Below are positions 1 to 6,103 of a stretch of 7,461 nt of DNA, piece after piece. The position numbers were made by a program, and so were the translations under genes. Positions within the stretch are counted from its first letter, which is position 1. Every line of letters starts with the position of its first letter. Below the pieces are notes generated by a model. It was not told where the DNA came from and made no database searches. It worked only from the letters and a program-made list of their open reading frames with translations. This stretch comes from Candidatus Margulisiibacteriota bacterium (GTDB lineage Bacteria; Margulisbacteria; WOR-1; O2-12-FULL-45-9). The stretch is from the NCBI GenBank assembly GCA_028714935.1, contig JAQTLJ010000061.1, positions 1 through 7,461 on the forward strand, given 5' to 3'.

Positions 1-362
1 GCACTTACTATTACAAGATCAGCGCGGTGGACGCGTTGGGACTCGAGAGCCCTCAGACAACGGCCACCTCGACAACGGTGACCTTGCCCCTGGCCGATAT
101 TTATATCTATCCTAATCCCCTGACGCTGGCCCCTTCCGCGGAAGTAGTGTTCGGCGGCCTCAGCGGGAATGAGACCATAAGGCTGTACACGCTGACCGGA
201 GAATTCCTGACCTCCGCGCAGCCCCAGGGAACCATCCAATGGAAGTGGAACACCCGGAACGCGGCCGGCCAGCAGATCGCCCCGGGCATCTACCTGTATT
301 TGCTCACCCGTCCCACGGGTGAAAAGCGGATCGGTAAGATCGCGGTGATGGGAAAAATATGA
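1..362 (+). CDS. C-terminal end of a secreted protein with a fibronectin-III-like remnant and a FlgD-Ig/type IX-like C-terminal domain (5' truncated)
   Basis: The reading frame is open to the left edge (first full codon at position 3), so this is the 3' end of a longer gene; 119 residues are visible. The first residues, TYYYKISAVDALGLESP, match the last strand of a fibronectin type III domain. After a Thr-rich linker comes an Ig-like C-terminal domain with the hallmarks of FlgD-Ig and type IX secretion sorting domains: YPNPL near the start, a strand IRLYTLTGEFL, a central WKWNTRNAAGQQIAPGIYLYLL, and a final strand ending in GKIAVMGKI. In Bacteroidota such domains direct export across the outer membrane; whether this one does is inference. 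The stop codon overlaps the start of the next gene in an ATGA, so the two are almost certainly translated from one message. The substrate or activity of the missing N-terminal part cannot be told. A GTG at position 27 is an internal valine codon, not a believable start. Confidence 0.8.
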   Translation, partial: TYYYKISAVDALGLESPQTTATSTTVTLPLADIYIYPNPLTLAPSAEVVFGGLSGNETIRLYTLTGEFLTSAQPQGTIQWKWNTRNAAGQQIAPGIYLYLLTRPTGEKRIGKIAVMGKI

Positions 363-1522
363 AAAATATAGCTGTCATTATTGCTTTGCTCTTCCTGGTC
401 GGTGCCGCTCTGGCGGTCAGCAACCAGACCGGCACCATGGCCGGTAATTTTCTCAAACTGGGTGGGGGAGTAAGGGCAGCTTCCATGGGGAACGCTTTCG
501 TGGCGCTGTCCGATGATCCCAGCGCCATCTACTGGAACCCCGCCGGGCTTACCCAGCTTAAGACGATGGCTTTTTCGTCCATGCACAACAGCTTTCTGGC
601 GGACATGAGCTATTCCAATCTTACCCTTAACCTTTTTGAATCCAGAACGAACTTGAGCAGCGGACTTTCTCTGGACTATGTCAGCGCCGGGGAGATGGAA
701 GAGACCTCTGCCAGCCAGCCTTACGGTACAGGCCGGAAATTTACTCCGGTCTTTATTGCGCTCACCGCTCCTTTTGCTTTTCAACTGCTCCCGCCCCTGT
801 CCTTTGGTCTTAATGTTAAGACCTTGATTGATAGGATCGATACCGCCGAGGCGATCGGCTATGCTTTTGACGCCGGGATCCTGTGGAAGATAACGGAAAC
901 TTATTCTGCCGGATTTTGCGCCAGGAATTTTGCCGGCGCGCTGAGCGAATTTTCCCAGGCCGGCGCCCAGGCCCAATATCCCCTGGCATCCAATTATGCC
1001 CTCGGGCTGTGCTGCCGGTTGCCAAACTTGATCTTGGCCCTGGATTATAATCTGCCCAGCGACAATCAGAATTATTACAGCCTGGGCGCTGAATATAATT
1101 TTCGGGACACCTTCTTTGGCCGGGTCGGGTTTTCCACGCGATCGGAAGAGAACGCAGGCGGGAACCTGGGTGCGGGGCTGGGCTTGAAGTTCGGGATGGC
1201 AAGACTTGATTACGCTTACGTCCCCTACGGTGACCTGGGGGTCACGCAGCGCATCGCTTTCAGCCTGATCATGCCGGAACAAAAAACCTCCGCCCCTTCG
1301 GCCGAAGCTCAAATTTCAGCTGAGGCTCAGGTCACAGCCGAAGCTCATCCTACGGTTGCTGTCACTCCTTCAATTGAAGTTCAAGCCTCAGTTGAAGCCC
1401 AAACGGTGGCTCCGGCTATAGTAAAAAAGCCGGCCAAGCCGGCCGTAGTTAAAAAAGCCGCGGTCCATAAGAAGGCCAAGATCATAAAAAAGAAGCCGCG
1501 TAAAAAACGCCGGCGTCGCTAG
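359..1522 (+). CDS. PorV/PorQ-family (UPF0164-like) outer-membrane beta-barrel protein with a basic C-terminal tail
   Basis: The 387-residue product begins with a signal peptide (residues 1-19: Lys-Asn, a hydrophobic core, then a GAALA cleavage region). Residues 32-66 carry the family signature: LKLGGGVRAASMGNAFVALS followed by DDPSAIYWNPAGL. The rest to about residue 305 alternates Tyr/Phe/Gly-rich strands typical of a FadL/PorV-like outer-membrane barrel, the last being roughly TQRIAFSLIM. In Bacteroidota PorV escorts type IX cargo to the sortase at the cell surface; members outside that phylum are not functionally defined. Beyond the barrel is an extension not typical of the family: six hexapeptide repeats (315-350), then a Lys/Arg-rich tail (356-387) with 13 Lys and 5 Arg ending in RKKRRRR. 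A weak ribosome site (TGGGA, 349-353) lies 5 nt before the ATG, and the ATGA overlap suggests translational coupling to the upstream secreted protein. Family call is firm; function is inferred. Confidence 0.85.
   Translation: MKNIAVIIALLFLVGAALAVSNQTGTMAGNFLKLGGGVRAASMGNAFVALSDDPSAIYWNPAGLTQLKTMAFSSMHNSFLADMSYSNLTLNLFESRTNLSSGLSLDYVSAGEMEETSASQPYGTGRKFTPVFIALTAPFAFQLLPPLSFGLNVKTLIDRIDTAEAIGYAFDAGILWKITETYSAGFCARNFAGALSEFSQAGAQAQYPLASNYALGLCCRLPNLILALDYNLPSDNQNYYSLGAEYNFRDTFFGRVGFSTRSEENAGGNLGAGLGLKFGMARLDYAYVPYGDLGVTQRIAFSLIMPEQKTSAPSAEAQISAEAQVTAEAHPTVAVTPSIEVQASVEAQTVAPAIVKKPAKPAVVKKAAVHKKAKIIKKKPRKKRRRR
1301..1408 (+). repeat. Six-copy 18-bp coding repeat (hexapeptide AEAQxS/T-like) in the PorV-like gene
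   Basis: Six consecutive 18-bp units encode AEAQIS, AEAQVT, AEAHPT, VAVTPS, IEVQAS and VEAQTV (residues 315-350). The first two copies are nearly identical and later copies diverge, so the array looks like an old tandem duplication under relaxed constraint. It links the barrel domain to the basic tail and is probably a flexible or extended spacer in the periplasm. No family assignment is possible for the repeat itself. Confidence 0.75.
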
Positions 1523-1526
1523 CCGG
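1510..1526 (+). other. Small hairpin across the stop codon of the PorV-like gene
   Basis: CCGGC (1510-1514) can pair with GCCGG (1522-1526) around a 7-nt loop; the pair straddles the TAG stop at 1520-1522. No run of T follows, so it is not an intrinsic terminator, and transcription probably continues into the pabB-like gene 22 nt downstream. It might affect mRNA processing or translation of the next gene, which lacks a clear ribosome site. A five-pair stem in GC-rich coding DNA may also be chance. Confidence 0.25.
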
Positions 1527-1544
1527 GGTCGTGATTTCGAATAC

Positions 1545-2774
1545 ATGAAGCTCCAAGCAGACTCAATAACACCTGTCTCAATTTATGAGGCGCTTTACAG
1601 CGGCCCCGGCTCCTTCCTGCTGGAAAGCCCAAGCGGCCAAGGCAAGCTGGAAAGGTACTCGTTTATTGGGATCGACCCGGTTGAGGTTATAACCGACTTT
1701 GCGGCCCTGCAAAAAGCTGACCTGAAACACGGCGCTTTTGGTTTTTTCAGTTACGATTTCGGTCGGGAGATCGAAAAACTGCCTGATCTGGCCAAAGATG
1801 ATCTGGGACTGCCGCGATTGATGTTCGTAGTTCCCAAAACGCTGGTCGTTTTTGATCATTTAAAACAGGAGGTCGAAGTCTTCTCAGATGCACCGGCGTC
1901 AATTGTCGATAGGTTGAGCAGCTGGCATTGTCGTTCGTCTCAAGGTTGGGACGGGAAACATTCCCAACCGCCCAACCACAACCCCAACACTTTCCTTAGC
2001 AATTTTACTAAAGAAGAATTTGAAACTATAGTAAGACAAGCTAAAGAATACATTGCCGCCGGCGACATTTACCAGGTCAACCTCTCCCAGCGTTTCCAGG
2101 CGGAAATAAAAGACCCGCCGTTTGAGATCTATAAAAGGCTGCGCGCGATCAACCCTTCGCCTTTTGCTTCCTATTTTGACTTCGGAGAAATAAAACTTAT
2201 CAGTTCTTCGCCCGAAAGACTGGTCAAACTGGAAAACGGGATCGCGGAGACCCGCCCGATCGCCGGCACCAGGCCGATCACGGCCGCGCCGGAGGAGCTC
2301 TTGCTTGACCCTAAAGAAAGAGCGGAACACATCATGCTGGTCGATCTGGAAAGGAACGATCTGGGCAAGGTCTGCGAGTATGGCTCAGTTCACGTTGACG
2401 AGAACATGATCACCGAAAAATACTCGCACGTCATCCATATTGTTTCCAATGTCAAAGGGAAACTAAGGAAAGACAGGAACCAATTTGACCTTATCCGCGC
2501 CATGTTCCCGGGCGGGACGATCACCGGCTGCCCCAAGATCAGGTCAATGGAGATTATCGAAGAGCTGGAGCCGGTCAAACGCGGCCCTTATACCGGTTCT
2601 ATTGGTTATATAATGAGAGATAAAATGGACTTAAACATCACCATTAGGACGATCGTGGTAAAAAATAAGACTGCCTATATTCAAGCAGGCGCCGGCATTG
2701 TTGACGATTCCCTCCCGGAGCGGGAGTATCACGAAACCTGGCACAAAGCCCGGGCAATGCTGGAGGCTATTTGA
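1545..2774 (+). CDS. pabB: Chorismate-utilising synthase component I, probably aminodeoxychorismate synthase (PabB), possibly anthranilate synthase (TrpE)
   Basis: The 409-residue product belongs to the anthranilate/aminodeoxychorismate synthase component I family, cytosolic enzymes that aminate chorismate with ammonia from a glutaminase partner. PabB makes the folate precursor 4-amino-4-deoxychorismate; TrpE makes anthranilate for tryptophan. The N-terminal domain has FLLES (24-28) and RYSFIGIDP (37-45). The chorismate-binding domain (about 155-409) has GDIYQVNLSQRF (173-184), SSPE (221-224), TRPIAGT (236-242), ERAEH and LVDLERNDLG (258-274), FPGGTITGCPK (321-331), GSIGY (351-355) and IQAGAGIVDDS (379-389). 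Glu258/Glu261 and Glu394/Glu397 fit the magnesium-binding pairs of the family. QVNLSQRF favours PabB, whereas Ala240 in PIAGT, where E. coli PabB has its catalytic Lys274, is TrpE-like; the symbol is therefore tentative. No glutaminase gene (pabA/trpG) follows. The ATG lacks a clear ribosome site, and no other start lies in the 22-nt gap. The stop lies inside a terminator hairpin and overlaps the convergent lipoprotein gene by 8 nt. Confidence 0.85.
   Translation: MKLQADSITPVSIYEALYSGPGSFLLESPSGQGKLERYSFIGIDPVEVITDFAALQKADLKHGAFGFFSYDFGREIEKLPDLAKDDLGLPRLMFVVPKTLVVFDHLKQEVEVFSDAPASIVDRLSSWHCRSSQGWDGKHSQPPNHNPNTFLSNFTKEEFETIVRQAKEYIAAGDIYQVNLSQRFQAEIKDPPFEIYKRLRAINPSPFASYFDFGEIKLISSSPERLVKLENGIAETRPIAGTRPITAAPEELLLDPKERAEHIMLVDLERNDLGKVCEYGSVHVDENMITEKYSHVIHIVSNVKGKLRKDRNQFDLIRAMFPGGTITGCPKIRSMEIIEELEPVKRGPYTGSIGYIMRDKMDLNITIRTIVVKNKTAYIQAGAGIVDDSLPEREYHETWHKARAMLEAI
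1944..1969 (+). repeat. Perfect 8-bp inverted repeat inside the pabB interdomain linker
   Basis: GGTTGGGA (1944-1951) and TCCCAACC (1962-1969) are exact reverse complements around a 10-nt loop. The loop itself allows an alternative inner stem, GGGAA (1953-1957) with TTCCC (1961-1965). The element encodes the non-conserved, Trp/His/Gln/Asn-rich segment between the N-terminal and chorismate-binding domains (about residues 134-142). It could be a small palindromic element that landed in a tolerant site, or simply a fortuitous coding hairpin. Confidence 0.4.
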
Positions 2775-2783
2775 GCCTTTTTT
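2764..2783 (+). terminator. Short rho-independent terminator for the plus-strand operon
   Basis: AGGCT (2764-2768) pairs with AGCCT (2774-2778) around the 5-nt loop ATTTG, followed at once by TTTTT (2779-2783). Two further G-T wobble pairs could extend the stem at its base at the expense of the T run. The stop codon of the pabB-like gene (2772-2774) lies in the loop and 3' arm. The T run exists only in the plus direction, so it would end the plus-strand message but not the minus-strand one. The stem is short, so the terminator may be leaky. Confidence 0.45.
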
Positions 2784-3669
2784 CGCTGGGGGTTGCCGTA
2801 CTCACGTCACCTAATACATAGACGCCGCTTGACTGCCCGCTCTTGCTGTAAGTCAGCTGTTTCGCGGTCGAAGAAAGCCGCGGCAGTTCCCCGACAAAGC
2901 CAAGCGTGACGACCGGCGTGGTAGTCCCTGTATTGACGTTAACTTTAATATAGGTGTCGCCGACCTTGCCGAAAACCTCATTGGTATTGACGGCCGAGAT
3001 CTGCGGCAAGCTGACCGATGAGGCAGCTGCCAGATCGACCCGCCCGCTCCCGTCAGGGTAAATTAAAGACAATATCTTGCTCGCTCCAGGCGTATGAACA
3101 AAGGCGATCCGGCCGCCGTATTTCCAGGTAACAAAATCAACACTGGTTTCTTGTGTCACCAAAGTGTCATTCGATCCGTTAATATTAACCGTGCGCACTT
3201 CCGAGCTCGTGCAGTAGACAAGTTTCGTCCCATCATTTGACCAGTCAAACGATTGCACTCCGGCAAAGGCTAACTCTAGTTTTTCTATGCCCGAATGCTG
3301 GCCGATAGCTATGTTTTGGATGACGATCGTCCTGTACAGGTTGTTCATCAGGTCATTGCCATAAGCTACGTAATCGGTGGCCGGCGAGCAAGTCATGGCA
3401 TACGGCGGGTTGTCCGTCGTATTAAACAACGGCGAAGATTCACCGGTCCCGGAAGGATAGATCGAAAAGACATATTCACTGTAGGATGAACTGAGCTGTG
3501 AGCCCAAATTATCCTTATTAACACTTTGCGTCGCTCCGACCATCAAGATCCTCCCATCCCTTGCCCAGGTCGGCGAATAGAAATATTTTGTTGTCTCTGT
3601 TTTTTCTCCGCAACCCGCAACCAATGCGACCAAACAAATCAACGCGATCCACTTTAAAGCTTTGAACAT
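2767..3669 (-). CDS. Lipoprotein with TolB-like (PD40/WD40-like) beta-propeller repeats
   Basis: The 300-residue product starts with a lipoprotein signal peptide: Lys3 and Lys6, a hydrophobic core, then the lipobox VAGC with the lipidated cysteine at residue 20. Gly-Glu follows the cysteine, so there is no Asp-type inner-membrane retention signal and outer-membrane location is likely. The mature part contains spaced PD40-like strands: YSPTWARDGRILMVG (31-45), CSPATDYVAYG (94-104), FDWSNDGTKLVYC (141-153), DFVTWKYGGRIAFVH (178-192) and LPRLSSTAKQLTYSKSG (262-278). These suggest a five- or six-bladed propeller like that of TolB, a binding scaffold rather than an enzyme. No TolB N-terminal domain is present, so it is not TolB itself and its function is unknown. 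It begins 19 nt after lon on the same strand, with a strong ribosome site of its own, and probably ends the tig-clpP-lon transcript. No terminator of its own was found. Confidence 0.75.
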   Translation of the reverse strand: MFKALKWIALICLVALVAGCGEKTETTKYFYSPTWARDGRILMVGATQSVNKDNLGSQLSSSYSEYVFSIYPSGTGESSPLFNTTDNPPYAMTCSPATDYVAYGNDLMNNLYRTIVIQNIAIGQHSGIEKLELAFAGVQSFDWSNDGTKLVYCTSSEVRTVNINGSNDTLVTQETSVDFVTWKYGGRIAFVHTPGASKILSLIYPDGSGRVDLAAASSVSLPQISAVNTNEVFGKVGDTYIKVNVNTGTTTPVVTLGFVGELPRLSSTAKQLTYSKSGQSSGVYVLGDVSTATPSEKRLK

Positions 3670-3674
3670 GTTTA

Positions 3675-3682
3675 ACCTCCTT
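3675..3682 (-). promoter_or_regulatory. Strong ribosome binding site of the lipoprotein gene
   Basis: On the minus strand AAGGAGGT lies 5 nt before the ATG, a near-perfect Shine-Dalgarno sequence. It fixes the start at 3669 and occupies the gap after the lon stop codon, so the lipoprotein can be translated independently of lon. Confidence 0.8.
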
Positions 3683-3688
3683 TTTGAT

Positions 3689-6100
3689 CTAGGCGTACAT
3701 CGGGGGCGGTTCCGCCCCGGGCGTATATTTTATTGCGGCTTTACCTTTGATCTCCCCCGCCAGAGCAAGTTTCAGAACTTCGTCCATTTCTTTGACATAA
3801 TTGATCTCCAGATCGGTGGGCAGCTCTTTTTTGATCTCTTCGAGGTCCTTCTTGTTCTCTTTCGGAATAATAGCATTTTTAATCCCCGCTCGTCTAGCCG
3901 CCAGGAGCTTCTCTTTGAGCCCGCCGATCGGCAGAACTTTGCCCCGCAAAGTGATCTCGCCGGTCATGGCGACGTCCCGCCGGACAGGAATGCCGGTCAA
4001 AGCCGAAGTTAAAGCGGCCGCGATCGTTATGCCGGCGGAAGGGCCGTCTTTGGGGACAGCACCCTCCGGAACATGCACATGGATATCGAGCTTGCGATAG
4101 AAATTTTCTTCCAAGCCTAATTCTTTGGCGCGCGACCGGACATAGCTCATCGCCGCTTTGGCCGATTCCTGCATAACGTCTCCCATCTGCCCGGTTAAAG
4201 TCAGGTTCCCTCTGCCGGTCATGACCGTCACTTCAACCGGCGTAGTATCTCCCCCCACTTCGGTCCAAACCAAACCGGTCGCCGTCCCTACCTGGTCTTT
4301 CTCTTCAACCAAACCGAACCGATATCTTGGCGCGCCGAGGTATTCGGCCAGATCTTCTTTTTTAACTATGGTTTTCTTTTCCGCCAGATCCTTGACCACT
4401 TTAGTGGCGATCTTGCGCAGGATGGTCGCGATCTCCCTTTCCATATTTCTCACGCCGGCTTCCCGGGAATATTCGCGGATGATCGTCAGCAAAGCCTGCT
4501 CTTCAAATTCGACCTGGTTCTTCTTCAAGCCGTGCTTTTCCATCTCCCGCGGAAGGAGATAGCCTTTAGCTATCCCCATTTTTTCTTCCTCCGTATAGCC
4601 GGACATATAGATGATCTCCATCCTGTCCTGCAACGGCCTTGGGATCGGATCGCGGGTATTGGCAGTGGTGATAAAAAATACGTCAGACAGGTCAAAAGGA
4701 ACTTCAAGATAGTGGTCGGAAAATTCCTTGTTCATCTCGGGGTCGAGGACTTCAAGCAAGGCGGACGCCGGATCCCCCCGGAAGTCCATCCCCAGCTTAT
4801 CGACCTCGTCCAACAGAAAAACCGGGTTGTTCACGGCAACCTTATGGATCGACTGGATGACCCGGCCCGGGAGAGAGCCAACATAGGTCCGGCGATGGCC
4901 GCGGATCTCCGCTTCGTCACGGACGCCGCCCAGGGCAACGCGGGTGAATTTTCTTCCCATCGCCCGGGCGATCGAGCGCGCGACCGAAGTTTTACCAACG
5001 CCGGGCGGGCCGACCAGGCAGAGGATCGTCCCTCCCATCTTGCCGGTCAGCTGCAAGACCGCAAAATACTCGAGGATCCGTTCTTTGACCTTTTCCAGGC
5101 CGTAATGGTCCTCATTCAGGATCTTCTCCACTTCCGAAATGTCCAGCTTGCTCTTGGTCTTCTTTTTCCAGGGAAGCTCAACCAGCCAATCAAGATAGGT
5201 GCGGATGACCGCTGCTTCCGCTACCATGGGCGGCATCTGGTTCAGGCGCTCCATCTCCTTGACCGCCTTCTCCTTGATTTCCGCCGGGAGCTTGGCCGCC
5301 TCGATCTTCTTCTTATATTCACCCAGCTCCGGCTGTTCAAGGTCCTCTTCTTCGCCCAGCTCTTCCTGGATGGCACGCAGCTTTTCTTTTAAATAATATT
5401 CCTTCTGCACCCTTTCGATCTGCTTGCGCACTTTTCCCTGCAGGTTCTTTTCGACCTGCATCACGCCGATCTCTTTATCCATGATCTCCGACAGTTTCTT
5501 GAGCCTTTTTTCGATCTTGATCGTCTCCAGGACCGTTTGCTTTTCTTCGAATTTCAAAGAAAGATATGAGGCCACCAGGTCGGCCAGCCGCCCGGGATTA
5601 TCGACATTGATGATCGACATCAAGGTTTCCGCAGGGATCCGTTTGTTCAATTTCACGTACTCTTCAAACTGCCGGATGATCGTCCGGATCAGTGCTTCCG
5701 CTTCAACTGAGATCTCTTCCGGCTCAGCAATGCGGGAAATTTGCACGCGGAAAAACGGGGCGTCTTGCGTGAAGGCTTCGATCCGCACCCGGCAGAGCCC
5801 TTCGACCAGGATCTTCGTCGAGCCGTCCGGCAAGGCCAGCATCTGCACGATCTCCGACAGGGTGCCGATGCGGCAGATATCTTTCTGCTCCGGCTCTTCG
5901 TCCTCCTCGTTCTTCTGCGAGGCAAAGACCAGCAGCTTTTCTTTGATCATTGTTTCCTCCAGCGCCTTGACCGAAGGGCTGCGGCCAATAAACAGCGGCA
6001 CGATCATTTGCGGAAAAACGACGATATTACGCAGCGGGATTAAGGGGAGTTCCTCTTTCCATTCAGATTCTTTTTTTGACTTTTGGACCGGATCGGCCAT
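3689..6100 (-). CDS. lon: ATP-dependent Lon protease (endopeptidase La)
   Basis: Lon is a cytosolic homo-oligomeric AAA+ serine protease that unfolds and degrades damaged and short-lived regulatory proteins. The 803-residue product is full length (E. coli Lon has 784). Its order is: LON N-terminal substrate domain (about 15-210, opening LPLIPLRNIVVFPQMIVPL), a charged coiled-coil region (about 195-285), the AAA+ module, and the protease domain (about 600-785). Visible active residues are Walker A GPPGVGKT (364-371), Walker B FLLDEVDK (428-435), sensor-1 Asn481 in TTAN, the arginine-finger candidate Arg493 in LQDRME, sensor-2 Arg551 in AGVRNMER, catalytic Ser688 in KDGPSAG, and catalytic Lys731 in GGLKEKLLAA. 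The Ser-Lys spacing of 43 equals that of E. coli Ser679-Lys722. It starts 3 nt after the clpP stop with no recognisable Shine-Dalgarno sequence, which suggests translational coupling. A short Pro-rich tail, GAEPPPMYA, ends the protein. In many bacteria clpX lies between clpP and lon; here it does not. Confidence 0.97.
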   Translation of the reverse strand: MADPVQKSKKESEWKEELPLIPLRNIVVFPQMIVPLFIGRSPSVKALEETMIKEKLLVFASQKNEEDEEPEQKDICRIGTLSEIVQMLALPDGSTKILVEGLCRVRIEAFTQDAPFFRVQISRIAEPEEISVEAEALIRTIIRQFEEYVKLNKRIPAETLMSIINVDNPGRLADLVASYLSLKFEEKQTVLETIKIEKRLKKLSEIMDKEIGVMQVEKNLQGKVRKQIERVQKEYYLKEKLRAIQEELGEEEDLEQPELGEYKKKIEAAKLPAEIKEKAVKEMERLNQMPPMVAEAAVIRTYLDWLVELPWKKKTKSKLDISEVEKILNEDHYGLEKVKERILEYFAVLQLTGKMGGTILCLVGPPGVGKTSVARSIARAMGRKFTRVALGGVRDEAEIRGHRRTYVGSLPGRVIQSIHKVAVNNPVFLLDEVDKLGMDFRGDPASALLEVLDPEMNKEFSDHYLEVPFDLSDVFFITTANTRDPIPRPLQDRMEIIYMSGYTEEEKMGIAKGYLLPREMEKHGLKKNQVEFEEQALLTIIREYSREAGVRNMEREIATILRKIATKVVKDLAEKKTIVKKEDLAEYLGAPRYRFGLVEEKDQVGTATGLVWTEVGGDTTPVEVTVMTGRGNLTLTGQMGDVMQESAKAAMSYVRSRAKELGLEENFYRKLDIHVHVPEGAVPKDGPSAGITIAAALTSALTGIPVRRDVAMTGEITLRGKVLPIGGLKEKLLAARRAGIKNAIIPKENKKDLEEIKKELPTDLEINYVKEMDEVLKLALAGEIKGKAAIKYTPGAEPPPMYA

Positions 6101-6103
6101 AAT

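Noticed and set aside
290..1312. A 340-codon open frame on the minus strand opposite the PorV-like gene
   Set aside because: Its product is low-complexity and unlike any family, while the plus-strand frame encodes a signal peptide and the clear PorV signature. It is a shadow of that gene.
1486..1492. A_AAA_AAG slippery heptamer in the lysine tail of the PorV-like gene; a -1 shift would end at TAA 1501-1503 and trim the RKKRRRR end
   Set aside because: Lysine-rich coding naturally creates this motif. The nearest hairpin (1510-1526) is about 17 nt away, too far for a typical stimulator, and no internal Shine-Dalgarno sequence stands out.
2712..2726. CTCCCG-GAG-CGGGAG hairpin downstream of the lipoprotein stop, considered as the minus-strand terminator
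   Set aside because: No T run follows it on the minus strand, and it lies in conserved pabB coding sequence (the glutamate-containing PEREYHET region).
2863..2883. CGCGG/CCGCG inverted repeat in the lipoprotein gene
   Set aside because: A five-pair stem with a 10-nt or longer loop inside coding sequence; expected by chance at this GC content.
4532..5392. A 286-codon plus-strand open frame inside lon (and others at 5424-6197)
   Set aside because: They lie antisense to conserved Lon domains with all active-site motifs, and show no recognisable domains or ribosome sites. They follow from the codon usage of lon.
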